Below are positions 8,167 through 20,028 of a DNA stretch of 46,582 bases, one piece after another. This stretch comes from Flavobacteriales bacterium (GTDB lineage Bacteria > Bacteroidota > Bacteroidia > NS11-12g > UBA955), in assembly GCA_947457565.1 (NCBI GenBank), contig CANGWH010000010.1, forward strand, positions 1 to 46,582. The letters are read 5' to 3'. The notes below the pieces were generated by a model, which was not told where the DNA came from, made no database searches, and saw only the letters and a program-made list of their open reading frames with translations. The number at the start of each line of letters is the position of its first letter. Position 1 is the first letter of the stretch. Made by a program: the position numbers and the translations under genes.

Positions 8167-9496
8167 ATCATTACTTCAGGATAAACTTTCTGATTGGTTA
8201 TACGACAATGCTTATGTTGGAAAAGGAATTAATCGTTTTTTGACGGGTGCGCTGATATTAATAATAGTTTTTCTTTTTTTACCTTGGGTGCAAAATATCG
8301 AAACTATTGGAACTGTAAACACTTTTCTTCCCGAAGAAAGGCCTCAAGAGGTTCAAACATTTATTGCTGGAAGAATTGCAAAATGGAAAGTAAAAGAAGG
8401 TGATTATGTAAAAAAAGGTGATACAATAGCCGTTTTAGATGAAATAAATAGCGAGTATTTAAACCCAGATTTACTCAATCAAACCGAAATACAAATACAA
8501 GCCAAAGAACAGAGTGTTTTAAGTTATAATTCTAAAATTGGAGCTATCAATAAACAGATTACCCAACTTGAATCGAACAGAGATTTATCGCTTCAAAAGG
8601 CTAGAAATAAAATTGAACAAGAAGCCTTGAAGTTAAAGGCAGAACAAGCAGAATTAGTGGCCGCAGTTAAAAACGCGGAAATTGCAAAAAGACAATTTGA
8701 ACGTGACAGTATTTTAGGCCTTGACGTGCTTCGTAGTCCCGTTGAAATTGAAAATCGTAGGGTTAAATGGCAAGAGGCTATTGCAAAACAGCTAACGTTA
8801 GAAGCCAAAGTAAGAATTGCTCAAAATTCCTATGAAATGGCCAAAATCGAATTACAAAACGTACGTGCCGATTATGGTGAAAAATTAGCAAAAACGGAAA
8901 GTGAGCGATTTTCTGCAATATCCGGACAATTGGAAACCGAAGCGGAAATAAGTAAGCTAAGAAACACCTATTCTAGTTATTCAATACGCAATGGATTTTA
9001 TATTATTACCGCACCACAAACAGGCTTAATCACCCAAACTCTAATTAGAGGTTTAGGCGAAACAGTAAAAGCGGGAGATGCGATATGTACAATTGTGCCT
9101 GGTGGGGCAACATTATCTGTTGAAATGAAAGTAAAACCCGTTGATTTACCTTTATTTCAACGAGGGGAAGATGTACAATTTGTTTTTGATGGTTGGCCCA
9201 CTATCGTATTTTCTGGATGGCCGCAAGCCACCTATGGCACTTTCCCAGGAACAGTTTATGCCATCGACAATGCCATTGATGCGAAGGGTGAATATCGTGT
9301 ATTAGTGAAACCAAATTTCGATAAAAAACCTTGGCCCAAGGAGCTGCGTGTTGGCGTTGGTGCTCGTGGATATGTTATGTTAAATAGAGTACCGATGTGG
9401 TACGAAATATGGCGTAACATCAATGGATTCCCCTCCGATTTTTATAAAACAAGTACAAACCAAGATAGTAAGATTCGTAAAAAGACCTCTCCATGA
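8159..9496 (+). CDS. HlyD-family periplasmic adaptor (membrane fusion protein)
   Basis: ORF track gives 8120; preferred ATG at 8159 (MNKSLLQDKL...) overlaps the upstream stop and is preceded by AGGAGG. Contains 'GRIAKWKVKEGDYVKKGDTIAVLDE' biotinyl-lipoyl-like motif, coiled coil and 'APQTGLI' segment. Confidence 0.88.
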   Translation: MNKSLLQDKLSDWLYDNAYVGKGINRFLTGALILIIVFLFLPWVQNIETIGTVNTFLPEERPQEVQTFIAGRIAKWKVKEGDYVKKGDTIAVLDEINSEYLNPDLLNQTEIQIQAKEQSVLSYNSKIGAINKQITQLESNRDLSLQKARNKIEQEALKLKAEQAELVAAVKNAEIAKRQFERDSILGLDVLRSPVEIENRRVKWQEAIAKQLTLEAKVRIAQNSYEMAKIELQNVRADYGEKLAKTESERFSAISGQLETEAEISKLRNTYSSYSIRNGFYIITAPQTGLITQTLIRGLGETVKAGDAICTIVPGGATLSVEMKVKPVDLPLFQRGEDVQFVFDGWPTIVFSGWPQATYGTFPGTVYAIDNAIDAKGEYRVLVKPNFDKKPWPKELRVGVGARGYVMLNRVPMWYEIWRNINGFPSDFYKTSTNQDSKIRKKTSP

Positions 9497-10965
9497 GATT
9501 TTTTAACTTAATAGTATTGTTGATTTTGGGATCTCTACCTCAAAGGGATATTTTTTGTCAGATTTCCAATAATGCTGAAACCATAGAAGTTCGCTTAGTT
9601 GATTTAATTGATCGAGTAATTGAATTTCATCCCTTGGTTAAATCGGCCAATTTAGAAATTAATAAAGGTAGTGCCGAAGTTTTAAAAGCACGAGGTGCGT
9701 TTGATCCTACGATTGCATTTCAACAAAATCAAAAGAATTTCGATAATATAAATTACTACCAAGTTCAGACATTTTCATTAGAAAGTCCAACTAGATCGGG
9801 TGTAAAAGTACAATTGGGTACAGAGAATAGTACGGGTCAGTATTTAAACCCAATGGATAATACTGGAAAAGTTGGCACTCAATATACAGGGCTTAGTATT
9901 CCTATTTTAAAGGATTTGATTATCGATAAAAAACGTGCCGATTTTCAAAAATCGAAAACGCTAAAAACAATGAACTATTGGGAAAGGGAAATCATAATTA
10001 ATAATCTTTTAAATGACCTAATCCAACATTATATTGAATGGCAAATTTGGACGGAAAGCAGCAACCGAATTGAACAAATGATATTTAATGCGGAAACTCG
10101 TCAGAATGGTTTGCGGAAACTATTTAGGGCAGGTGCTTCCAACACAGTAGATACATTAGAAACCTATGTTCAGTTAGAACAATACCGGGCAAAATTGATG
10201 GAAATCCAATGGAAACAACTTAAGTCGAAAATAATGATTAATTCTTGGTTATGGGCGGAAGACAATACTCCTATCGAATTAACTCAAAATAGTATACCCA
10301 GTAGATGGGGTTTAGAGCAGTTGGATTCTTTTTGTAATTATAGTTTCAACTATTTCACCAATGGTAGTTCTTCCATTAACGCTCCGTTACCTCCGGAGCT
10401 ACGATTGCTAGAAAATACTATTAGTTTGACAAAAATCGACTTAAACTACAAAACCAATAACTTATTACCGCAATTGGATTTAAAATACCAGTATCTGCAA
10501 CCATTGAATAATTTCAACTACGCTGATTTTGGTAATTTACGAAACAATAATCGTTTTGGAATACAGTTTAGTAGCCCTTTGGTTTACAGAGAGGCGCGTG
10601 GTGAATACCAATTAGCAAAATATAAGTATCAGCAAACTGAATGGAAATTTCAATCGAAGCAACGGGAATTCTTTATTAAAATTCAAGCCAATTTCAACGA
10701 AATATCTGTTAGTCGTAATTTATATTCTAAGTGGGTAGAAATTGGAACCGAACTCACTGATTTATACAATTTAGAAATCCGCAGATTTGAAGCGGGTGAT
10801 GCAAACTTTTTCATTGTTAACACTCGTGAAATGAGAGCATTGGATGCGCAATTGAAAGCGCTAGAATACCGTAAGGAGTATTTTCAGTATTGTAACCATT
10901 TCCTAAACTACACAGGTTGGTACACCGTATTATTCAGTGAAAAAATCACTTCCGCTACAAAATAA
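9493..10965 (+). CDS. TolC-family outer membrane efflux protein
   Basis: ORF 490 aa, overlaps the HlyD stop by 4 nt; signal peptide and repeated TolC-like helical pattern. Confidence 0.85.
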   Translation: MRFFNLIVLLILGSLPQRDIFCQISNNAETIEVRLVDLIDRVIEFHPLVKSANLEINKGSAEVLKARGAFDPTIAFQQNQKNFDNINYYQVQTFSLESPTRSGVKVQLGTENSTGQYLNPMDNTGKVGTQYTGLSIPILKDLIIDKKRADFQKSKTLKTMNYWEREIIINNLLNDLIQHYIEWQIWTESSNRIEQMIFNAETRQNGLRKLFRAGASNTVDTLETYVQLEQYRAKLMEIQWKQLKSKIMINSWLWAEDNTPIELTQNSIPSRWGLEQLDSFCNYSFNYFTNGSSSINAPLPPELRLLENTISLTKIDLNYKTNNLLPQLDLKYQYLQPLNNFNYADFGNLRNNNRFGIQFSSPLVYREARGEYQLAKYKYQQTEWKFQSKQREFFIKIQANFNEISVSRNLYSKWVEIGTELTDLYNLEIRRFEAGDANFFIVNTREMRALDAQLKALEYRKEYFQYCNHFLNYTGWYTVLFSEKITSATK

Positions 10966-11110
10966 GTAAACCAGCATGTTTTCGTTGCATTTTGCACAAC
11001 AAAGCGTTCCAAAATGTATGCTTTTTCGTTAGTAATAAGTGGATAATAACATTCGCAATTTTTGCGTTTCCAACGGGTTAAATTCTATATTTACGGAATA
11101 TTAATTTTGA

Positions 11111-13075
<1,965 letters not shown>

Positions 13076-13111
13076 ATCGTTGGATATTTAACGTTTAACT
13101 TGATATTGTTT

Positions 13112-14344
13112 CTAATATTGAATGGCCCGGTTTAGGGCCATTCTTTTTATCCATTGTAATGGAATCAATGCAATTATTGTACTCAAAATTATCAAACCTG
13201 CATTTACGATGAGAACGTTTATCCAATTGAAATCAACCATTACATGTGATACAAAATAAATCGACTGGTTTAACTTAATGAACTGATAGGTTTCTTGCAG
13301 CCAACATAATACGAAAGCAATAAGATCTCCAATACCAATTCCTGCCATTATTATTAGTACTGCTTGCCATAAAAATACCCGTTGTACGGATGTTACATTG
13401 GCACCCATTGCCTGAATCAACCCAATAAATTTTATTCGTTCAAAAATCAAGATTAACAAAATTGTAGTTACGGCAATAAAACAGACTATTGCCATCATGA
13501 TCAAAATTACCCATACATTGGTATTGAGAATTGATAGCCAGTCATAAATTTGTCTGTGGAAGAATCTCGATGTATTCAATCGTAATTCTCCTCCAGGTAC
13601 TACAAATTTCAGTGCATCAAATAACCGATGTTGTTTGCCGGGTTTAGCCCAAACTTCAATTTTTGTAATGGAATTGTTATTAGGCAGAAACTCACTCACT
13701 AAATATTGATTAACATAGATTATCTGTTTGTCGATTTGATCAATACCTGTTTCAAAAATACCTGCTATTTGTAGTCGCTTTGGCTTGGGTCTTACCATTG
13801 AAAGCGAATCTACATTCTTAAAAAAAACCAAGGTTATATAACTTCCTGTATCAAGTGTTAACCGATTTGCAAGTTCTTTAGATATCCAAACCCATGTATT
13901 CGAATCGGTTAAACGATGATTTTCGTTCACTATGAATGGCTTTAAAATGGATCTTACTTGTAAAAAATCCATCCCGGTTGCCACAACCCCATCTAGGTCT
14001 TGTTCCCCCTTGATTATAGCGGCCTTTGAACATGAAACTGTCCAACTTTTTACTGCATCACTTGATTTAAGTACCTTCTCAATTTCACTGCCTTTTTCTT
14101 TAGAAAACGGTATTGGTTCTGCATTTTCTAAATTGGCCGCATTGTCAATGATAAAATCACCGTGCAACTGTATTACTTTCTGCATTATCCCCTGCTGAAA
14201 TCCGCGTACTGTAGAAATTGTAATAATCATTACACAAACACTCAATGCAACAGCGGAAATAGCTAAAATCATCATATTTTTGGAAAAGGTTTGGTTCTTA
14301 TTTTTAACCAAACGAAATGCAACCCATCTTTCCCAAGAATTCAT
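13112..14344 (-). CDS. FtsX-like ABC transporter permease (LolC/LolE type)
   Basis: ORF track extends to 14551; M70 (MNSWERWVAFRLVKNKNQTFSKNMMILAISAVALSVCVMIITISTVRGFQ) is the typical start of this family. C-terminal FtsX-type TM region. Confidence 0.85.
   Translation of the reverse strand: MNSWERWVAFRLVKNKNQTFSKNMMILAISAVALSVCVMIITISTVRGFQQGIMQKVIQLHGDFIIDNAANLENAEPIPFSKEKGSEIEKVLKSSDAVKSWTVSCSKAAIIKGEQDLDGVVATGMDFLQVRSILKPFIVNENHRLTDSNTWVWISKELANRLTLDTGSYITLVFFKNVDSLSMVRPKPKRLQIAGIFETGIDQIDKQIIYVNQYLVSEFLPNNNSITKIEVWAKPGKQHRLFDALKFVVPGGELRLNTSRFFHRQIYDWLSILNTNVWVILIMMAIVCFIAVTTILLILIFERIKFIGLIQAMGANVTSVQRVFLWQAVLIIMAGIGIGDLIAFVLCWLQETYQFIKLNQSIYFVSHVMVDFNWINVLIVNAGLIILSTIIALIPLQWIKRMALNRAIQY
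13120..13147. terminator. Bidirectional hairpin terminator between gyrB and the convergent permease gene
   Basis: GAATGGCCC-ggttta-GGGCCATTC followed by TTTTT. Confidence 0.7.
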
Positions 14345-15647
14345 GATATTCAAAGGTAAACAACAACTACAAATTCTCGTATTTACGACCCTTTTTCTTT
14401 GGCTATTTTTTGCCAATAACACCGTTTCAGGATATTGTGTATTTCCTGGAAACTCTCCTACCATAGAATCAACATCTATAAAAACAGGGGCAGAACAATT
14501 CTCCCAATACATTTGGCGATTAAAAGGCAAGCGGGTAATGATTATCGCCAATCAAACTTCCGTAGTTAATGGTGTTCATTTGGTAGATACATTGTTAAAA
14601 TTGGGAATAAATATTACCGGTGTTTTTGCACCCGAACATGGTTTTCGAGGGTCAGCAGCCAACGGTGAACATGTTTCCAACCAAACCGATGCCAAAACCG
14701 GACTACCCATTTATTCTTTATACGGTTCAAACTATAAGCCCACCAAAGCTCAATTAGAGAATTGCGACATTCTGGTATTTGATATTCAAGACGTGGGAGT
14801 ACGTTTTTACACTTATTTAACTACCATGCATTTTGCCATGCAAGCATGTAGTGAGTATCATAAAACTTTTATAGTTTTAGATCGACCCAATCCCAACGGT
14901 TATTTTATGGATGGACCAATTCTTCAAAGTGGTTTAGAGAGCATGGTAGGTGTTCATCCCATTCCTTTAGTGCATGGTATGACCTTGGGCGAGCTTTCTT
15001 ATATGATAATTGGAGAACGATGGTTGCAAATCACCATTCCGAACGCAGTAAATAAAAGTAAAAATCCAAGTAAAAATCTAACATCAATTATTAAATCGGA
15101 AATTAACGATAGCCTTAATTTAATCGTGGTTCCTTGTAAGAATTGGATGAGAAGCCAACGATATTCAGTTCCCATTCCACCGTCGCCAAATCTACCAACC
15201 GATAATAGTATATTATTATACCCTTCGTTAGGGCTGTTTGAAGGTACTATAATGAGCATGGGTAGAGGAACCAACAAACCCTTTGAATGCTTTGGAGCAC
15301 CTTGGTTAAAACAAGGGAGCTATACATTCACACCAACGGATATTCAGGGAAAAGCGATCAACCCACCCTATAAAAATCAATTGTGTAGAGGTGTACTATT
15401 AACCGATTTTGGACCATCTTATTTACATAATTTCAAACATCTTTATTTAGAATGGTTGGTAATGTTATACGATGAATGTCCAGATAGCATCAAATTTTTC
15501 AATCCGTTTTTTACAAAATTAATTGGCAATAAAGAGGTTCAAAAAATGATTGAATCTGGGAAAGATGCCAATTATATTAGAAATAGTTGGAGAAACGATA
15601 TTGAGGTGTTTGAAAATAAACGATGGAAGTACCTGCTATATCCCTAA
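14343..15647 (+). CDS. namZ: DUF1343 family exo-beta-N-acetylmuramidase (NamZ-like), secreted
   Basis: ORF track start 14280; M22 (MIFKGKQQLQILVFTTLFLWLFFANNTVSG) gives a signal peptide. VMIIANQTSVVNGVHLVDTLL, FAPEHGFRGSAANGEHV, LVFDIQDVGVRFYTYLTTM, DRPNPNGYFMDGP are DUF1343 hallmarks. Confidence 0.9.
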   Translation: MIFKGKQQLQILVFTTLFLWLFFANNTVSGYCVFPGNSPTIESTSIKTGAEQFSQYIWRLKGKRVMIIANQTSVVNGVHLVDTLLKLGINITGVFAPEHGFRGSAANGEHVSNQTDAKTGLPIYSLYGSNYKPTKAQLENCDILVFDIQDVGVRFYTYLTTMHFAMQACSEYHKTFIVLDRPNPNGYFMDGPILQSGLESMVGVHPIPLVHGMTLGELSYMIIGERWLQITIPNAVNKSKNPSKNLTSIIKSEINDSLNLIVVPCKNWMRSQRYSVPIPPSPNLPTDNSILLYPSLGLFEGTIMSMGRGTNKPFECFGAPWLKQGSYTFTPTDIQGKAINPPYKNQLCRGVLLTDFGPSYLHNFKHLYLEWLVMLYDECPDSIKFFNPFFTKLIGNKEVQKMIESGKDANYIRNSWRNDIEVFENKRWKYLLYP

Positions 15648-15667
15648 AGATTAAGCGATACTTCCAT
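15623..15667. repeat. 9-bp perfect inverted repeat spanning the namZ stop codon
   Basis: ATGGAAGTA (15623-15631) ... TACTTCCAT (15659-15667) with a 27-nt loop, between convergent namZ and accC. Confidence 0.6.
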
Positions 15668-15690
15668 GCTTGTATTTAGTTGAAATAAAA

Positions 15691-17028
15691 CTATTTAATT
15701 TCGAAGGTATTCATGAATGCCGTTGTAAAATTGCCGTTGATGAAATCTTCGTTTTCCATCAATTGCAAATGCAACGGTATAGTAGTTTTAACCCCTTCTA
15801 CAATAAATTCACCCAATGCTCTGCGCATTTTAACGATGGCTTCTTGTCTGGTTTGAGCAGAAACAATCAATTTAGCAATCATTGAATCGTAATATGGGGG
15901 AATTGTATATCCCGCATAAATATGAGTATCTACGCGAACTCCATGTCCACCAGGCCTATTTAGAGAAGTAATTTTACCGGGACAAGGTCTAAAATTATTA
16001 TAGATATCCTCGGCATTTATCCTACATTCTATAGCATGTTTTGTAGGCTCATAATCCTTACCTGAAATAGGCTGTCCCGCTGCGATTAGGATTTGCTCCT
16101 TTACGAGATCATAATTAATAACTTCTTCTGTTACGGGATGTTCTACTTGAATACGCGTATTCATTTCCATAAAGTAGAAATTCCTATGCTTATCTACCAA
16201 AAATTCTACGGTACCTACTCCTTCGTAATTAATAATTTGAGCTGCCGCTTTTGCTGCAGTTCCCATTTTGGCTCTTAACTCCGGCGTCATAAATGGCGAT
16301 GGCGTTTCTTCTAAGAGTTTTTGATGTCGACGTTGAATGCTACAATCCCGTTCACTCAAATGACAAACCTTACCGTATTGATCTCCTGCAATTTGAATCT
16401 CAATATGTCTAGGTTCTTCAATATACTTTTCCATGTACAAACCATCGTTTCCAAAAGCTGCGCCTGCTTCTTGTTTGGCACTGTTCCAATTGGGTTCTAG
16501 CTCATCCTCCTTCCAAATAATTCGCATTCCTCTACCTCCACCACCTGCTGTAGCTTTAATAATTACAGGGTATCCAATTTCTTTAGCGATTATTTTACCT
16601 TGTTCGATACTCTCCAATAAGCCTACCGACCCAGGAATGGTAGGAACACCGGCTTTTTTCATGGTATCTTTAGCATTGCTTTTATCGCCCATCGAATCAA
16701 TTTGCTCGGGTGTTGCCCCGATAAATTTAATTCCATGATCTCTGCACAGCGCGCTAAACTTGCTATTCTCGCTCAAAAAGCCATAACCTGGATGAATTGC
16801 ATCTGCGTTTGTAATTTCTGCAGCGGCAAGAATTCTAGGCATATTTAAATAGCTATCCTTACTCTGAGGGGGCCCGATACATACTGCTTCATCGGCAAAA
16901 CGCACATGAAGACTATCTCTATCACCCGTTGAGTAAACAGCAACTGTTTTTATCCCCATTTCCTTGCAAGTGCGAATTATACGCAATGCAATCTCACCGC
17001 GGTTTGCGATCAGAATTTTCTTAAACAT
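15691..17028 (-). CDS. accC: Acetyl-CoA carboxylase biotin carboxylase subunit
   Basis: ORF 445 aa; [56 protein letters not shown]. Confidence 0.96.
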   Translation of the reverse strand: MFKKILIANRGEIALRIIRTCKEMGIKTVAVYSTGDRDSLHVRFADEAVCIGPPQSKDSYLNMPRILAAAEITNADAIHPGYGFLSENSKFSALCRDHGIKFIGATPEQIDSMGDKSNAKDTMKKAGVPTIPGSVGLLESIEQGKIIAKEIGYPVIIKATAGGGGRGMRIIWKEDELEPNWNSAKQEAGAAFGNDGLYMEKYIEEPRHIEIQIAGDQYGKVCHLSERDCSIQRRHQKLLEETPSPFMTPELRAKMGTAAKAAAQIINYEGVGTVEFLVDKHRNFYFMEMNTRIQVEHPVTEEVINYDLVKEQILIAAGQPISGKDYEPTKHAIECRINAEDIYNNFRPCPGKITSLNRPGGHGVRVDTHIYAGYTIPPYYDSMIAKLIVSAQTRQEAIVKMRRALGEFIVEGVKTTIPLHLQLMENEDFINGNFTTAFMNTFEIK

Positions 17029-17033
17029 AATAA

Positions 17034-17519
17034 TTATGCTGGTTCCACCAAGAACAATGGCTGATCATATTCTACAGGTGTAGCATTATCAACCAATACC
17101 TTAACAATTTTACCGGAAATTTCCGATTCAATTTCATTAAATAACTTCATCGCTTCGATGATACATACCACTTTACCTGGTTTCACGTCGTCGCCAACGT
17201 TCACAAAAGACGGCGAATCCGGATTGGGGGTGCGATAAAATGTACCAACCATAGGAGATTTAATGGTGATTAGGTTATCGGTTTTAGCTTCTGCAGGTGC
17301 AGAAGGTATTGTAGCTACGGGCGCAGGAGAGGCAGCAACAGGTGCGGCTACCATAGGCATTGCCGCCGGCTGAGCAATCGCAGTGTGTACGATTTGTGCT
17401 GAACCTACATTTTGGTTTTTCTTGATGGCAATTTTGAAATCTTTCTGGCTGATTTCTACTTCATCAACTCCGCTAGTAGATACGAATTTGATTAATGCTT
17501 GAATTTCTTTTAAGTCCAT
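17034..17519 (-). CDS. accB: Acetyl-CoA carboxylase biotin carboxyl carrier protein
   Basis: ORF 161 aa; AccB-type N-terminus, Ala/Pro linker, [10 protein letters not shown] biotinylation motif. Confidence 0.95.
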   Translation of the reverse strand: MDLKEIQALIKFVSTSGVDEVEISQKDFKIAIKKNQNVGSAQIVHTAIAQPAAMPMVAAPVAASPAPVATIPSAPAEAKTDNLITIKSPMVGTFYRTPNPDSPSFVNVGDDVKPGKVVCIIEAMKLFNEIESEISGKIVKVLVDNATPVEYDQPLFLVEPA

Positions 17520-17579
17520 AAAGGATAAAGTTTAGTTTGGCAAAATAAGGGAAAAAACACTTAAAACAGGTAAAAAACG

Positions 17580-17611
17580 GCTTTTTTTGAGCTATTTTGA
17601 TGAAAAAAAGC
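17580..17611 (-). terminator. AT-rich hairpin between the OMP gene and accB
   Basis: GCTTTTTTT ... AAAAAAAGC 9-bp stem, with a T-run downstream on the minus strand. Confidence 0.35.
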
Positions 17612-17645
17612 TAATTTTTGTCAAAAATCAACACAATTACTAAAT

Positions 17646-18461
17646 TTAAAACTCAGGAGTACCGATTGGTTTAAATTTGCTTTTAGTGGTCTTTTTTTTA
17701 AGGGTAATGTTTATTCCTCCCTGAATGAGTGCCTTGGCGATTCCAATTTCCGTGTAATACCCCAGTCCTCCTGCAATTTTACCCGCACAACCCAACGTTA
17801 AATCACCGCCCGGAGTTGTAAATCCTAAAAAAGGTATGGTTAAATCAAAGTCAGAAAATCCCTTTACTGGATTATTAACACTACCATCAATAGAATTAAA
17901 ACGAATACCCATACTAATACCTATGTATGGATCAAACTTCTCGGAAGGAGCAAAATGTAGATTGTACCGTAAATTTACCGATTGGGTTCTGTATTTGATG
18001 GTTACTTCGGTTGGAACCAATTTTTGTAATTCGGTATTAAAAAACGAATCTGTTTTCAATGAAGCATTTACATCTACACCGGCTTGTGCGTAATTGATGG
18101 CTATCCCCGATCTGTAAGTTAACATTTTTTCAGCCTTAAAAAACACATTCCTATTTTTATTCAGCGTAAACTCGCCATATTGTTGACCAAAATCTAAGAG
18201 CCAGTACATAGTATTGGCAGTTCCTAAACCCGCTGAAAATCTGTAATTCCAAACAGGCACTGGCTTTTCCTTTTTGTCATTGGCAATTACTTGAAAGTAC
18301 TCAAAATTACGATTGTTAACACTTATAATTTCCAGTGTTGGAGTGTAGCTAGCCTGTGTTGAGTCAATTGGGCTTGACCACAACCGAGAAGCATAAAATA
18401 CAATTAGAATAAAAGTTACCCTAGTTCTCACTCCAGAATTACTATAACGGAATATTACCAT
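17646..18461 (-). CDS. Predicted outer-membrane beta-barrel protein
   Basis: ORF track start 18506; preferred M16 ([30 protein letters not shown]) gives a signal-like N-terminus; alternating amphipathic strands, '[26 protein letters not shown]', ends in F. Confidence 0.6.
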   Translation of the reverse strand: MVIFRYSNSGVRTRVTFILIVFYASRLWSSPIDSTQASYTPTLEIISVNNRNFEYFQVIANDKKEKPVPVWNYRFSAGLGTANTMYWLLDFGQQYGEFTLNKNRNVFFKAEKMLTYRSGIAINYAQAGVDVNASLKTDSFFNTELQKLVPTEVTIKYRTQSVNLRYNLHFAPSEKFDPYIGISMGIRFNSIDGSVNNPVKGFSDFDLTIPFLGFTTPGGDLTLGCAGKIAGGLGYYTEIGIAKALIQGGINITLKKKTTKSKFKPIGTPEF

Positions 18462-19986
18462 GCTTTCTTTTAGGAGCATTTTTAACTTTATTCTGTAGCA
18501 TGTCAAATGCAGCGATTAATCGTTCTCTGGTTTCCTCGGGCAAGATTACTTCATCAATAAATCCTCTAGCTGCAGCGCGGTATGGATTAGCAAACAAATC
18601 TCCGTACTCCTTCTCTTTTTCTTTCCATGCCACGTCTCTATTTTCAGCAGAATCTATTTGTCTTTTGAAAATAATTTCCGCAGCCCCTTTTGCTCCCATA
18701 ACCGCAATTTCTGCTGAAGGCCAAGCAAAATTCATGTCAGCACCAATGTGTTTACTATTCATCACATCGTAAGCACCGCCATAAGCTTTGCGCGTAATAA
18801 CAGTAATTCTTGGCACTGTAGCTTCGCTAAAAGCATATAATAATTTAGCTCCATTTGTAATGATAGCGTTCCATTCTTGATCGGTTCCTGGCAGAAATCC
18901 CGGCACATCTTCGAATACTAACAATGGGATATTAAAAGCATCACAAAAACGAACAAATCTAGCTCCTTTCTGGCTACTATGCACATCCAACACCCCAGCT
19001 AAAAAAGCGGGTTGATTGGCAACAATACCGATAGACCTGCCGGCCAAACGTGCAAAACCTACTACAATATTTTCAGCAAAATTCTTGTGTACTTCAAAAA
19101 ATGAATGCTCATCTACAACGTTTTCTACAACTTCTTTGATGTCGTAAGGTTGATTGGGATTATCTGGTATTATATTGATCAAACTAGATCTAGATTCATC
19201 ACCGGTGGAATTGTAAGGAAGTCTTGGTGCTCGCTCCTCACAATTTTGAGGCATATAACTAATTAACTTTCGAATAGATTGAATACAAGCAACTTCATTA
19301 GCTGAGGTAAAATGAGCAACGCCACTTTTGCTACCATGAACAGATGCACCACCCAAATCTTCGCTACTTACATCTTCATTTGTTACTGTTTTTACAACAT
19401 TTGGACCCGTTACAAACATATAACTGGTATTTTCAACCATATGTATAAAATCTGTTAATGCTGGAGAATAAACAGCTCCACCTGCACAAGGTCCCATGAT
19501 TGCAGAAATCTGCGGGATTACTCCACTGCTCTGAACATTGCGATAAAAGATATCTGCATACCCGCCTAACGAAACAACTCCTTCCTGAATCCTAGCCCCT
19601 CCGGAATCATTTAAGCCAATAATTGGAGCCCCATTTTGGGTAGCCATATCCATTACTTTACAGATTTTTTCCGCATGGGTTTCGCTCAATGACCCACCAA
19701 ATACTGTAAAGTCTTGAGAGAACACATAAACTAATCTACCATCGATTTTGCCATATCCAGTAACTACGCCATCGCCAAGAAATTGTTGTTTCTCCATACC
19801 AAAATCATTGGATCTGTGGGTTACAAACGCATCAATTTCATGAAAGCTGCCTTCATCCAATAATAGTGATAATCTCTCTCTCGAGGTTAATTTACCCTTC
19901 TTATGTTGAGCATCAATGCGATCTTGGCCACCGCCTAAATTCGATTCCGCTCTTTTTTGCAATAACAAGTCTCTTCGATTATTCAT
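18442..19986 (-). CDS. Acyl-CoA carboxylase (propionyl-CoA/methylmalonyl type) carboxyltransferase beta subunit
   Basis: ORF 514 aa; [100 protein letters not shown]. Confidence 0.94.
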   Translation of the reverse strand: MNNRRDLLLQKRAESNLGGGQDRIDAQHKKGKLTSRERLSLLLDEGSFHEIDAFVTHRSNDFGMEKQQFLGDGVVTGYGKIDGRLVYVFSQDFTVFGGSLSETHAEKICKVMDMATQNGAPIIGLNDSGGARIQEGVVSLGGYADIFYRNVQSSGVIPQISAIMGPCAGGAVYSPALTDFIHMVENTSYMFVTGPNVVKTVTNEDVSSEDLGGASVHGSKSGVAHFTSANEVACIQSIRKLISYMPQNCEERAPRLPYNSTGDESRSSLINIIPDNPNQPYDIKEVVENVVDEHSFFEVHKNFAENIVVGFARLAGRSIGIVANQPAFLAGVLDVHSSQKGARFVRFCDAFNIPLLVFEDVPGFLPGTDQEWNAIITNGAKLLYAFSEATVPRITVITRKAYGGAYDVMNSKHIGADMNFAWPSAEIAVMGAKGAAEIIFKRQIDSAENRDVAWKEKEKEYGDLFANPYRAAARGFIDEVILPEETRERLIAAFDMLQNKVKNAPKRKHGNIPL

Positions 19987-19999
19987 CGTAGCAAATTTA
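19987..19999 (-). promoter_or_regulatory. -7 box TAAATTTG of the carboxyltransferase gene, 5 nt from ATG
   Basis: Minus strand ...TAAATTTG-CTACG-ATG; match to Bacteroidota TAnnTTTG. Confidence 0.5.
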
Positions 20000-20028
20000 A
20001 TATGATTGACTAAAAGTAAATGAAAGAT

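Noticed and set aside
11037-11047. DnaA-box-like GTGGATAA (reverse TTATCCAC) upstream of gyrB, suggesting oriC
   Set aside because: Single imperfect box; no cluster of boxes and no dnaA/dnaN nearby.
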